This document shows, in pieces, positions 7,989 through 17,500 of a DNA stretch of 64,000 nucleotides. Source of the stretch: Rhodophyticola sp017644125 (lineage in GTDB: Bacteria; Pseudomonadota; Alphaproteobacteria; Rhodobacterales; Rhodobacteraceae). The notes under the pieces were generated by a model, which saw only the letters and a list, made by a program, of their open reading frames with translations, made no database searches and was not told where the DNA came from. Every line of letters begins with the position of its first letter. Within the stretch, counting starts at the first letter, position 1. Both the position numbers and the translations under genes were made by a program. Location: the NCBI RefSeq assembly GCF_042140125.1, contig NZ_CP159473.1; one strand, written 5' to 3'.

Positions 7989-9015
7989 GGCAAAACCGAT
8001 CAATCTCGCCCTGCAGGGCGGCGGCGCGCATGGGGCCTTCACCTGGGGCGTTCTGGACGCGCTTCTGGACACGCCCGAGATCGAGATCGCGGCCATCTCG
8101 GGCACATCGGCGGGCGCGCTGAACGGCGCGGCGATCAAGGCGGGCCTGTCACAGGACAGCCGCGATCTTGCCCGGGACAATCTGGAATGGCTCTGGGAAC
8201 AGGTGGGCGCCATCACCGATCAGCGGTTCGCCCCCTGGCTCAATGCCACATCGCCCTCTGCCATCTCGGCGCTGATCGAATCCTCGCTGCCCTTCGCGAT
8301 CTCGGACAGCGTTTCGCGCATGGTCAGCCCCTACAGCTACGGGCCGTTCTACCAGAACCCGTTGCGGCGGATCGTGGAGCAGCTTCATTACGAAGACATC
8401 TGTTGCGCCGCCGGGCCCGAGTTTCATATCTGCGCCACCAATGTGCGCAGCGGCAAGATCCGCATCTTCGACGGAGACGACATCACCCCCGAAGCGATCA
8501 TGGCTTCCGCCTGCCTGCCGACGATGTTTCAGGCGGTTGAGATCATCGATCCGGCAACCGGCAGGCTTGAGGCGTACTGGGATGGTGGCTACACCGGGAA
8601 CCCGGCCCTTTTCCCATTGTTTCACAATGGTTTACCAAGCGACATTCTTGTCGTGAACATCAATCCGCTCCATCGGGAAGACGTACCGACCTCCGCCCGC
8701 GCGATCCAGAACCGGATCAACGAGATCAGCTTCAACACGTCGCTTCTGCGTGAACTGAGGGCCATTCACTTCGTTCAGCGGTTGCTCTCCAACGGCCATC
8801 TGAGTCCCGGCGCCATGAAACATGTCCTGGTCCATATGGTGGCCGACGACGCGCTGATGGCCCAGCTCTCCGTCGCCACCAAGTTGGTGGCCACGCCGCA
8901 GGTGCTGCATCAGTTGCGCGCCGCGGGCCGGGCCGCCTGCGAGGGCTTTCTGGAGACGCATTTCGACAGGATCGGGCAGGAAAGCACCGTCGATCTGGTG
9001 GAGATGTTCGGATAA
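7978..9015 (+). CDS. Patatin-like phospholipase/esterase
   Basis: A 345-residue patatin-fold hydrolase with a Ser-Asp dyad. Visible are the oxyanion loop GGGAHG (residues 14-19), the nucleophile elbow GTSAG (Ser44) and the dyad Asp in DGGYTGN (about residue 202). No signal peptide, so it acts in the cytoplasm or on the inner face of the membrane. It starts inside the pentapeptide gene and lies downstream of bdhA, which suggests, without proof, a role in mobilising storage polymer or membrane lipids. Phospholipase A-type activity is the family expectation. Confidence 0.9.
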   Translation: MAPKAKPINLALQGGGAHGAFTWGVLDALLDTPEIEIAAISGTSAGALNGAAIKAGLSQDSRDLARDNLEWLWEQVGAITDQRFAPWLNATSPSAISALIESSLPFAISDSVSRMVSPYSYGPFYQNPLRRIVEQLHYEDICCAAGPEFHICATNVRSGKIRIFDGDDITPEAIMASACLPTMFQAVEIIDPATGRLEAYWDGGYTGNPALFPLFHNGLPSDILVVNINPLHREDVPTSARAIQNRINEISFNTSLLRELRAIHFVQRLLSNGHLSPGAMKHVLVHMVADDALMAQLSVATKLVATPQVLHQLRAAGRAACEGFLETHFDRIGQESTVDLVEMFG

Positions 9016-9024
9016 GGCTTGCGT

Positions 9025-9054
9025 TAATTCCGTATTTCATGAATACGTGAATTA
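9025..9054 (+). promoter_or_regulatory. Probable ArsR operator overlapping the operon start
   Basis: Two nested inverted repeats, TAATTC...GAATTA (9025-9030 with 9049-9054) and CGTATT...AATACG (9031-9036 with 9042-9047), centre on TCATG. The outer arms are offset by 1 nt. The repeat ends on the first base of the arsR-arsC ATG. Its position and dyad form suit autorepression by the ArsR domain encoded just downstream. Confidence 0.6.
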
Positions 9055-9869
9055 TGGACTCCGGGACAGCCACCAAGATACTCTCCACACTAGGTCATGA
9101 GGGCCGCCTGTCGGTGTTTCGCCTGCTGGCCAGACGTGCGCCCGATGCGTTGCAGCCCGGTGAAATCGCCGAAATCTGTGGCCTGAAACCCAGCACGCTC
9201 TCGGCCCATCTGTCCGGTCTGGCCGAAGCCGGGATCGTCCGTTCCCGCCGCAGCGGAACATCGCTCTTCTACAGTCTCGATGCCGACCGCACCCGCGACT
9301 TCACCGCTTACCTGCTGGATGATTGCTGCCGGGGCCGCCCGGACCTGTGCGCGCCGCAGACCGGTGCCGCGAAAACGCATCATCCGAAAACCGTGCTTTT
9401 CATCTGCACCGGCAATTCCGCCCGCTCCATTCTGGCCGAGGCCCTGCTCCGTGAGGCGGGCGGTGACCGGTTCGTAACCTGTTCGGCAGGCACCAGACCA
9501 AGCGGGCAGATCAATCCGCAGGTTCTCGACATGCTGCGGCGGAACGGCCATGACACCGGGACGCTCCGGTCGAAGGACCTTGGCGAGATGCAGGGGCCCG
9601 ACGCCCCGCAATTCGACTTCGTCTTCACCGTCTGCGACCATGCCGCCAACGAAGAGTGCCCGGCCTGGCCCGGCCAGCCGATCAGCGCCCATTGGGGGCT
9701 GCCGGATCCGGCCAGGGCCACGGGCACCGACGCCGAAATCGCGCTGGCCTTTGCCGACGCCTATCGTACGCTCGATGCCCGCATCCGGGCCTTTGCGGCC
9801 CTCCCGTTCGAAACGCTGGATCGCATGTCGCTTCAGGCCGAAGCGGACAGGATCGGCAAACTCACCTAA
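9054..9869 (+). CDS. ArsR repressor fused to thioredoxin-type arsenate reductase
   Basis: This 271-residue protein joins two functions. Residues 1-95 are a winged-helix ArsR/SmtB domain (LGHEGRLSVFRLL, recognition helix LKPSTLSAHLSGLAEAG), with a DDCC pair near residue 90 that could bind arsenite. From about residue 112 comes a low-molecular-weight phosphatase-fold ArsC: CTGNSARS (Cys118, the CX5R loop), then TVCDHAANEEC with the two resolving cysteines, and the AHWGLPDPA motif. It would sense arsenite and reduce arsenate. There is no Shine-Dalgarno sequence because the operator runs into the ATG. First gene of the arsenic operon. Confidence 0.93.
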   Translation: MDSGTATKILSTLGHEGRLSVFRLLARRAPDALQPGEIAEICGLKPSTLSAHLSGLAEAGIVRSRRSGTSLFYSLDADRTRDFTAYLLDDCCRGRPDLCAPQTGAAKTHHPKTVLFICTGNSARSILAEALLREAGGDRFVTCSAGTRPSGQINPQVLDMLRRNGHDTGTLRSKDLGEMQGPDAPQFDFVFTVCDHAANEECPAWPGQPISAHWGLPDPARATGTDAEIALAFADAYRTLDARIRAFAALPFETLDRMSLQAEADRIGKLT

Positions 9870-9885
9870 ATTCAAACAGGACCCA

Positions 9886-10374
9886 ATGCTTAATTTCCTT
9901 GTTCTCTGTACCGGCAATTCCGCCCGGTCGATCCTGCTCGAACACATTCTGACCCACCGCAGCGCGCGCCGCATCCGCGCCTATTCAGCGGGCTCGCATC
10001 CGACGGGCCGTGTGCATCCGCAATCGATCGCCCTGCTGCAGAAGCTGGGCTACGACACCTCGACCGCGCGGTCCAAAAGCTGGGATGAATTCGCAGCGCC
10101 CGATGCCCCGAAAATGGACGCGGTCATCACTGTCTGCAGCTCGGCGGCGGGGGAGACCTGCCCGGTCTGGCCCGGCGCACCGGTCCGGGCGCATTGGGGC
10201 GTGGACGATCCGGCGCAGGCAGCGGAACCCGACGTGACCGAGGCCTTCCAGACGGCATACATCGCTTTAGCGACACATGCCAATGCCTTGTTCCGGCTGC
10301 CTTTTGAAACCTATGATCGGGATGTGCTGCAAATGACCCTCACCAGGATCGGGACAGAATACAATGCTGAATAA
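9886..10374 (+). CDS. arsC: Arsenate reductase, thioredoxin-coupled type
   Basis: A 162-residue stand-alone ArsC that reduces arsenate to arsenite. It keeps all three redox cysteines: CTGNSARS near the N-terminus, then TVCSSAAGETC about 75 residues on, plus AHWGVDDPA and the C-terminal FETYDR. It is clearly a paralogue of the C-terminal half of the preceding fusion protein, starts 16 bp after it, and overlaps aqpS by 11 bp. Two reductases in one operon may differ in redox partner or in phosphatase activity. Confidence 0.95.
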   Translation: MLNFLVLCTGNSARSILLEHILTHRSARRIRAYSAGSHPTGRVHPQSIALLQKLGYDTSTARSKSWDEFAAPDAPKMDAVITVCSSAAGETCPVWPGAPVRAHWGVDDPAQAAEPDVTEAFQTAYIALATHANALFRLPFETYDRDVLQMTLTRIGTEYNAE

Positions 10375-11020
10375 ACTCCTGGCCGAGGGGATCGGTACCG
10401 CATTTCTGCTGATCGGCGTCGTCGGTTCGGGGATCATGGCGGCCAGCCTTTCGCCCGACAACACCGGCGTGGCGCTGATGGCCAACGCCATTGCCACGGG
10501 CTGCATTCTTTATGTGATCATCACCTTGCTGGGGCCGATTTCGGGCGCGCATTTCAACCCGGCCGTCACCCTTGCCTTCCTTCTGCGGGGGGAGATCCCT
10601 GCGGCTCACGCGCTGGCCTACATCCTTGTTCAGATCGGCGCGGGTATCCTGGGGGTTTGGATCGCGCATCTGATGTTCGAATTGCCGGTCCTGCAACTGT
10701 CCGGCACGATCCGCAGCGGCCCGTCGCAATGGTTTTCCGAGGTGGTCGCCACATTCGGCCTACTTTTCGTGATCCTCGGCGGTCTCCGCCATGCGGCAGC
10801 GGCGATCCCCACGCTTGTCGCGCTTTACATTACGGGCGCCTATTGGTTCACCTCCTCCACCAGCTTCGCCAATCCGGCCGTGACCATCGCGCGCGCGCTC
10901 AGCGACACATTTGCCGGAATCCTCCCCGGGAACATGCCGGTCTTCATTGCGATGCAGGTCATCGGGGCCGTGGCTGCGGTGCTTCTGACCCGCCGCCTCT
11001 TCGCGCCCGCGCCCGGGTAA
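10364..11020 (+). CDS. aqpS: Aquaglyceroporin of the arsenic operon (AqpS-like)
   Basis: The 218-residue MIP-family channel has six hydrophobic segments and the two pore NPA boxes, HFNPAVT (about residues 64-70) and FANPAVT (about 168-174). In Sinorhizobium meliloti an AqpS takes the place of ArsB/Acr3 and lets arsenite made by ArsC leave the cell by diffusion. No ArsB or Acr3 gene is present here, so the same scheme fits. It starts inside arsC. The family is certain; arsenite as substrate follows from the operon. Confidence 0.9.
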   Translation: MLNKLLAEGIGTAFLLIGVVGSGIMAASLSPDNTGVALMANAIATGCILYVIITLLGPISGAHFNPAVTLAFLLRGEIPAAHALAYILVQIGAGILGVWIAHLMFELPVLQLSGTIRSGPSQWFSEVVATFGLLFVILGGLRHAAAAIPTLVALYITGAYWFTSSTSFANPAVTIARALSDTFAGILPGNMPVFIAMQVIGAVAAVLLTRRLFAPAPG

Positions 11021-11092
11021 CCCCAACGGCCCATTCCGGCTCCGGGGCGGGGCGGCCTTGCACCTTGTGCCGCACCGGCATACCCAAATGCC

Positions 11093-12577
11093 ATGCAAGA
11101 GCCCTGCCCCGCCCCGTTCAATCTGGCCGCCTATGTCCTGTCCCCGGCCGCGCAAACACCGGACAAGATCGCGCTTGCGGTTCTGTCGCCAACCGGGTCG
11201 GACAGGTGGAGCTATGCGCGGCTTGAAACCGCCGTGCGGGGCATGGCCACCGGCCTTCTGGGCATGGGCCTGACGCCGGGCGACAGGGTATTGCTGCGCC
11301 TGGGAAACACCCCCGATTTTCCCATCGCCTATCTTGCCTGTATCGCCGCCGGTTTGGTGCCGGTCCCGACCTCGGCGCAATTGACGGCGCCTGAGATCAC
11401 GCGTCTGGCCGCTGTCATCCGGCCCGCGTTGATCCTCGCCGCACCGGGTATCGCCCTGCCTGAGCCTGTGCCCTGCCCGGTCGCACGGGATCTGGGGGCG
11501 CTGGCGGCCCACCCGGCATCCGGGTATCTGATGGGTGATCCGGACCGGTTGGCGTATCTCGTTTTCACCTCCGGCACCTCCGGCAGGCCACGCGCCGTGG
11601 CCCATGCCCACCGCGCCGTCTGGGCGCGGCGGATGATGTGGGAGGGATGGTACGGGCTCACCGCGCAAGACCGGCTGCTCCATGCAGGCGCATTCAACTG
11701 GACCTTCACCCTTGGCACCGGGCTGCTTGATCCATGGGCCGCCGGGGCCACCGCGCTGATCCCCGCCGAAGGGCTGGAACTGTCAGCGCTGCCGCTCTTG
11801 CTCAAGCGGCATGACGCAACAATTTTTGCCGCAGCACCAGGTGTTTACCGAAAGATGCTCATGCAAAGTGAAAATCTCGCGCTGCCCCGTCTGCGCCACG
11901 GGCTGAGCGCGGGAGAGAAACTGCCCGAGGCATTGCGTAAGGCATGGCAGCGCGCCACCGGTACGCCGGTTCACGAGGCGCTTGGCATGTCCGAATGCTC
12001 CACCTTCATTTCCGGCAGTCCGGCCAGACCCGCGCCGGAGGACACGCTTGGCTATCCGCAGACGGGCCGCAGGATTGCGGTGCTGGACCAGGATGGGCAG
12101 CCCGTGTCGAAGGGCCGCACGGGCACGCTGGCGATCCACAGCGAAGACACGGGCCTGATGCTGGGGTATCTGGACGACGGCAAACCCCATTTGCCACTGA
12201 CAGGCGACTGGTTTCTGACCGGCGACCAGGTTTCCGAAGCGGAGGATGGCGCGTTGACCTATCACGGCCGCCGCGACGATATGCTCAACACGGGCGGCTT
12301 CCGCGTCTCGCCTCACGAGATCGAAGCGGCCTTCGCGGGCCTCCCCGGATTGACCGATTGCGCCGCAGTGGCGATCGAGGTGAGCGAGGGCGTTTTTATC
12401 ATCGCCATGGGCTATACGGGCCCGATTGAAGAGAGTAGCCTGCGCCTCGCGGCAGAGGCCGGGTTGGCGCGCTACAAGCAACCCCGTCTCTATGCCCGGC
12501 TAGCCGCCCTGCCCCGCACCGCAAATGGAAAGCTTGACCGCGCAGCCCTGCGCGCCTGCCTGAAGGAGGTAACATGA
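11093..12577 (+). CDS. AMP-binding acyl-CoA synthetase/ligase
   Basis: A 494-residue adenylate-forming enzyme. The phosphate loop is FTSGTSGRPRAVAHAH (about residues 158-173), the acyl-adenylate site GMSECSTF, the hinge TYHGRRDDMLNTGG, and the C-terminal catalytic Lys in TANGKLDR. These activate a carboxylate to acyl-AMP and then a CoA thioester. The overall layout resembles medium-chain or benzoate/acetoacetate CoA ligases, but substrate cannot be read from sequence. It overlaps the next gene by 4 bp (ATGA) and lies 72 bp after aqpS, probably as a separate unit. Confidence 0.88.
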   Translation: MQEPCPAPFNLAAYVLSPAAQTPDKIALAVLSPTGSDRWSYARLETAVRGMATGLLGMGLTPGDRVLLRLGNTPDFPIAYLACIAAGLVPVPTSAQLTAPEITRLAAVIRPALILAAPGIALPEPVPCPVARDLGALAAHPASGYLMGDPDRLAYLVFTSGTSGRPRAVAHAHRAVWARRMMWEGWYGLTAQDRLLHAGAFNWTFTLGTGLLDPWAAGATALIPAEGLELSALPLLLKRHDATIFAAAPGVYRKMLMQSENLALPRLRHGLSAGEKLPEALRKAWQRATGTPVHEALGMSECSTFISGSPARPAPEDTLGYPQTGRRIAVLDQDGQPVSKGRTGTLAIHSEDTGLMLGYLDDGKPHLPLTGDWFLTGDQVSEAEDGALTYHGRRDDMLNTGGFRVSPHEIEAAFAGLPGLTDCAAVAIEVSEGVFIIAMGYTGPIEESSLRLAAEAGLARYKQPRLYARLAALPRTANGKLDRAALRACLKEVT

Positions 12578-13218
12578 TCAAGCTCGACATCCTGTCAGAC
12601 CCGATCTGCCCCTGGTGCTACATCGGCAAGGCGCAGCTTGACCGCGCGCTGGAAGCCGCGCCCGCGCATCCCTTCACCGTCGAATGGCACCCGTTTCAAC
12701 TGAACCCGGAGATGCCCGCAGGCGGTATGGATCGCCGCGACTATCTCGAAGCGAAGTTCGGCGGCAGGGACGGTGCCATCGAGGTTTACTCCCGCATCGC
12801 GACACACGCGGAGGCCGCAGGTCTGGAGATCAAATTCGACCGTATCTCCCGCACGCCCAACACGCTGAACGCGCATCGCCTGATCCATTGGGCCGGGCTT
12901 GAGGGCCGGCAGACGCCGATGGTCGCGGCACTGTTTCGCGCCTATTTCGTCGAGGGCAAGGACATCGGCGATGCCGAAAGCCTGGTGCAGATCGCCGAAG
13001 ACGCGGGGCTGGAGGCCGCAATGGTGACGCGGCTTCTGGCCAGCGACGCCGATAGCGAGGACATTCGCGCCCGCGACGCGAATGCGCGCGCCAGGGGCGT
13101 CACCGGTGTGCCGACATTCATCATCGCAAACCAGCATGTCCTGACCGGCGCGCAATCTCCCGATCTGTGGTCCAATGTCATTGACGAAATCTCAGACCAA
13201 CTGAAAGCCAAGGAATGA
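12574..13218 (+). CDS. DsbA-family oxidoreductase (FrnE-like)
   Basis: The 214-residue protein has a thioredoxin fold with an inserted helical domain. It carries DPICPWCYIGK (CXXC at residues 11-14) and a cis-Pro loop GVTGVPTF. There is no signal peptide, so this is a cytoplasmic FrnE-type dithiol oxidoreductase or 2-hydroxychromene-2-carboxylate isomerase relative, not periplasmic DsbA. It is translationally coupled to the acyl-CoA ligase by a 4-bp overlap. FrnE proteins have been tied to oxidative and metal stress resistance in other bacteria. Confidence 0.88.
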   Translation: MIKLDILSDPICPWCYIGKAQLDRALEAAPAHPFTVEWHPFQLNPEMPAGGMDRRDYLEAKFGGRDGAIEVYSRIATHAEAAGLEIKFDRISRTPNTLNAHRLIHWAGLEGRQTPMVAALFRAYFVEGKDIGDAESLVQIAEDAGLEAAMVTRLLASDADSEDIRARDANARARGVTGVPTFIIANQHVLTGAQSPDLWSNVIDEISDQLKAKE

Positions 13219-13318
13219 CCGCGACACACGCTCATGGCGGCCGCGTTTCTACACTTGGGGTCATGCCGCCGCGTGGTGGCGCGTCCGGGACCGGCCGCAG
13301 GGCCTGCCGGGTGTCCGC

Positions 13319-14539
13319 ATGAGTGATGTCACGGCCCCTCCGTCGGTGCGCCGCCTGTCGATGCCGGAGTTCATTGCCCTGATGGGGATGATGTTCGCGA
13401 CCATCGCCTTTTCCATCGATGCGATGCTTCCCGCGCTGCCCGACATTGCCGAGGAACTGACCCCGGACAGGCCCACGCTGGCGCAGTTGATCCTGACCTC
13501 CTTCGTGCTCGGCATGGGGCTGGGTACGTTTTTCGCGGGCCCCCTATCCGACGCGTTCGGGCGCAAACCGGTGATTATCGCAGGTGCGGCACTTTACATC
13601 GGAGGGGCAATTCTCGCCTATGTTGCCCCGACGCTTGAGATGGTTCTGGCGGCCCGGGTGTTGCAGGGCCTTGGTGCGGCCGGCCCGCGCGTGGTCGCCA
13701 TGGCGATCATGCGGGATCTCTATTCCGGCCGGCAAATGGCCCAGGTCGTCAGCTTCGCGATGCTGGTCTTCACGCTGTTTCCGGCGGTCGCGCCGATGAT
13801 CGGCGCGGCGATCATCGCAGGCTTCGGCTGGCGCTCGATCTTTCTGGTCTTCCTGCTGTTCTCGGCCATCTCGGTGGGCTGGCTCCTGATCCGGCAACCC
13901 GAAACGCTGCCCCGCGCCATACGGCGCCCGCTGCGGCTGACGACCTTGTGGGCCGGGATCCGGGAGGCACTCAGCCTGCGGCAGATGCAATTGTCGATCC
14001 TTGTGCAAACGCTGATTTACGGAGCGCTGTTCGGCACCATCTCCTCCATCCAGCAGGTGTTCGACATCACCTATGGGCTTCGCGACAGTTTTCCCTACTG
14101 GTTCGCGGTCATGGCGCTTTTGTCGGCACCGGCGGCTCCGATCAACGGGCGGCTGGTGATCCGTCTGGGCATGCGCCCGCTGATCCGTGGCGCGCTTGGT
14201 CTGCAGACGGTGCTGTCGGCGGTCGTCGCGATGTCCCTTGCGCTTGGTTTTCTGGGCGCGCAGGAGTTCTGGCTCTACTTCCTCTGGAGCGCCACGATCT
14301 TCGCAACCGCCGGTTTCACCATCGGCAATCTCAATGCGCTGGCGATGGAACCCCTGGGCCATATCGCGGGGATGGCGGCCTCTTTGATGGGGGCATTGGC
14401 GACGGTGGGCGGCGCGATACTGGGTGCGGCCATCGGGCAGCTTTATGACGGAACGGCGGTGCCGCTGGCCATCGCCATGGGCGTGTTATGCCTGATCGGA
14501 ACGATCGTGATGCGCGCAATGCCGCGCGAGACGGTCTGA
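13319..14539 (+). CDS. MFS drug exporter, Bcr/CflA type
   Basis: A 406-residue transporter with about twelve hydrophobic segments. MFS motif A appears as GPLSDAFGRKPV after the second segment, and the antiporter-type motif C region as LQGLGAAGPRVVAM with the Bcr/CflA sequence RDLYSG. The family exports drugs such as bicyclomycin, chloramphenicol and sulfonamides, or amino acids, by proton antiport. It converges on mfd with only 22 bp between. Substrate is unknown. Confidence 0.88.
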   Translation: MSDVTAPPSVRRLSMPEFIALMGMMFATIAFSIDAMLPALPDIAEELTPDRPTLAQLILTSFVLGMGLGTFFAGPLSDAFGRKPVIIAGAALYIGGAILAYVAPTLEMVLAARVLQGLGAAGPRVVAMAIMRDLYSGRQMAQVVSFAMLVFTLFPAVAPMIGAAIIAGFGWRSIFLVFLLFSAISVGWLLIRQPETLPRAIRRPLRLTTLWAGIREALSLRQMQLSILVQTLIYGALFGTISSIQQVFDITYGLRDSFPYWFAVMALLSAPAAPINGRLVIRLGMRPLIRGALGLQTVLSAVVAMSLALGFLGAQEFWLYFLWSATIFATAGFTIGNLNALAMEPLGHIAGMAASLMGALATVGGAILGAAIGQLYDGTAVPLAIAMGVLCLIGTIVMRAMPRETV

Positions 14540-14561
14540 GCGGGCGTCGCCGTCTGCCCGG

Positions 14562-17500
14562 TCAGACCTTGGTCTTGGCGGGAGGCGTCGCCACCTGCAC
14601 CTTCTGGGCCAGATCGCGGGCAATCGCGAAGGCCCCCTTGATCTTGTCGGCTTCGCTTGTCCAGTCGCGCCGGACCACGATCTTGTTGTCACGGATCCTG
14701 GCCAGGCCGCGCTGATCCTGCACGAACTCCACCAGACCGGCCGGATTGGCGAATTTGTCGTTGTGAAACTGGATCGTGGCCCCCTTTGGCCCCGCGTCCA
14801 GCCGGGCGATCCCGGCCTGTTTGCACTTGGCCTTGATCCGGATGACCAGGAGCAGGGTGTTCACCTCGCGCGGCAGCTTGCCGAACCGGTCGATCAGTTC
14901 GGCGGCGAAGCCCTCCAGTTCCACCTTTGTGGTCAACTGGCTCAGACGCCGGTAAAGCCCCAGCCGGACATCCAGATCGGGCACATAGGCCTCCGGGATC
15001 AGAACCGGCACGCCCAGATTGATTTGCGGCGCCCACTGCCCGTCCTCGTCCAGGCGCGCCTCGCCCGCGCCCGAGCGGATACTGGCAATCGCCTCTTCCA
15101 GCATGGACTGGTAAAGCTCGAACCCGACTTCGCGGACATGGCCCGACTGCTCCTCGCCCACGATATTGCCCGCCCCGCGAATGTCGAGATCCTGGCTGGC
15201 AATCGTGAAGCCCGCCCCAAGGCTGTCGAGGCTGCCCAGAACCCGCAGCCGCTTTTCTGCGGTCTGGCTCAGCTTCTGGCGCGGTTTCGTCGTTAGATAG
15301 GCATAGGCGCGGGTCTTGGCGCGGCCCACCCGGCCCCGTATCTGGTAGAGCTGCGCCAGCCCGAACCGGTCGGCCCGGTGGATGATCATCGTATTGGCTG
15401 TCGGAATGTCGATCCCGCTTTCGACGATGGTCGTGGCCAGCAGCACATCGTATTTGCCGTCGTAAAAGGCATTCATCCGGTCGTCGAGCTCGCCCGCCGC
15501 CATCTGGCCATGGGCCACGACATAGGACACCTCGGGCACCTGATCGGTCAGAAACGCCTCGATCTCGGGCAGATCCTGAATGCGCGGGACCACGTAGAAA
15601 CTCTGCCCCCCGCGATAATGCTCGCGAAGCAGCGCCTCGCGCAGGGTGACGCTATCGAACTCGCTGACATAGGTGCGGATCGCCAGCCGGTCGATGGGCG
15701 GGGTGCCGATCAGCGACAGGTCGCGGACGCCCGAGAGCGACATCTGAAGCGTCCGCGGGATCGGTGTGGCCGAGAGGGTCAGCACATGCACGTCCGAGCG
15801 CATTTCCTTCAACCGTTCCTTGTGGGTCACGCCAAAGCGCTGTTCCTCGTCAATCACCAACAGGCCCAGGTTCCGGAACCGGATACCCTTGGCCAGAAGC
15901 GCATGGGTGCCAATGCAGATATCGACTCTGCCATCGGCCAGCCCCTTGCGGGTCTCCGCTGCTTCACGCGCTGGAACAAAGCGCGACAACTGCCTGACAT
16001 TTATGGGGAAACCCCGAAACCTGTCGGAAAATGTCTTGGCGTGCTGCCGGGCCAGAAGCGTGGTCGGCGCAATCACCGCCACCTGCAGGCCCGAGGCCGC
16101 GGCGACGAAGGCCGCCCGCATCGCAACCTCCGTCTTGCCGAACCCCACATCCCCAACGATGAGCCGGTCCATCGGGCGGCCCTGGGCGAAATCCTCCATC
16201 ACGTCGGCGATGGCGGTCAGCTGGTCGTCGGTCTCCTCATAGGGGAAGCGGGCGGCGAACGCCTCCCACATGTCGCCCGGCGGTTCCAGAACCGGGGCCG
16301 AGCGTAGCTCCCGTTCCGCCGCGATGCGGATCAGCTTGTCGGCGATCTGGCGAATACGTTCCTTCAGCTTCGCTTTCTTGGCCTGCCATGCGCCCCCGCC
16401 AAGCTTGTCGAGCAGGCCTTCATCATGGCCGTAGCGGCTCAGCAATTCGATGTTCTCGACGGGCAGGAACAGCCGGTCGCCCCCGGCATATTCTAGCGCG
16501 ATGCACTCATGGGGCGCGCCCATGGCGGTCACCGTTTCAAGCCCAGTGTAACGACCGACCCCGTGATCGACATGAACGATCAGATCGCCGGGGCTCAGCG
16601 ACTGCGCTTCGGTCAGGTAATTCTCGGCGCGCTTCGTCTTGCGCTTGGGCCGGATCAGCCGGTCGCCCAGCACATCCTGCTCCGAGATCACGCTGAGCCC
16701 GCCGCCGGTGAACCCCTCCTCCAGCGGCCAGACCGCGAGGTTGAGACTGCCCGGCCCGGCGATGTCGCGCGCATCGGCGATCTCGACCGCGCCGACGACA
16801 CCCTGATCCTCCAGAAGACCGGCCAGCCGCTCGCGCGCACCCTCGGACCAAGAGGCGATGACAATCGCCGCCTTTTCACGTTGTACCTGAATATAATCCG
16901 CCAAGGCGCCGAAAAGGCTTATGTTTTCCTGCTGGCGCTCGGGCACGAAACTGCGCCCGATCCGCCCGCCTGCATCTGTCGTGCCGGGCCCGCTGGCCTG
17001 TGGTAACGGGGAAAACTGCACGACCCGGTGCCCGGCGATGGCCCGGTCCCATGCCGCGTCATCCAGATAAAGCTGCCCGGGCGGACAGGGCTTGTAGACC
17101 GAGTCGAGCCGGCCTTTCTGGGTCAATGCGGTCTTGCGGGTATCGTATTGATCTTCAATGCTTTCCCACCGCGCAAGACGCTGCGCATCGCTTTGCTCGT
17201 CCAGTGTGATGGTGGCCTTTGGCAGGTAGTCGAAAAGCGTTTCCAGCCGCTCGTGGAAAAACGGCAGCCAGTGTTCCACGCCGGCATGTTTTCGGCCCGC
17301 GCTGACCGCTTCGTAAAGCGGATCGTCGGTGCCCGCCGCGCCGAACTCGATCCGGTAGTTCTGCCGGAACCGGGTGATGGCGGGCTCGTCGAGGATCACT
17401 TCGGAAACGGGCGCAAGTTCCACCCGCTCCATCTTCTCGGTGGTGCGCTGCGTCGCCGGGTCGAACCGCCGCGCACCGTCCAGAACGTCGCCGAAGAGAT

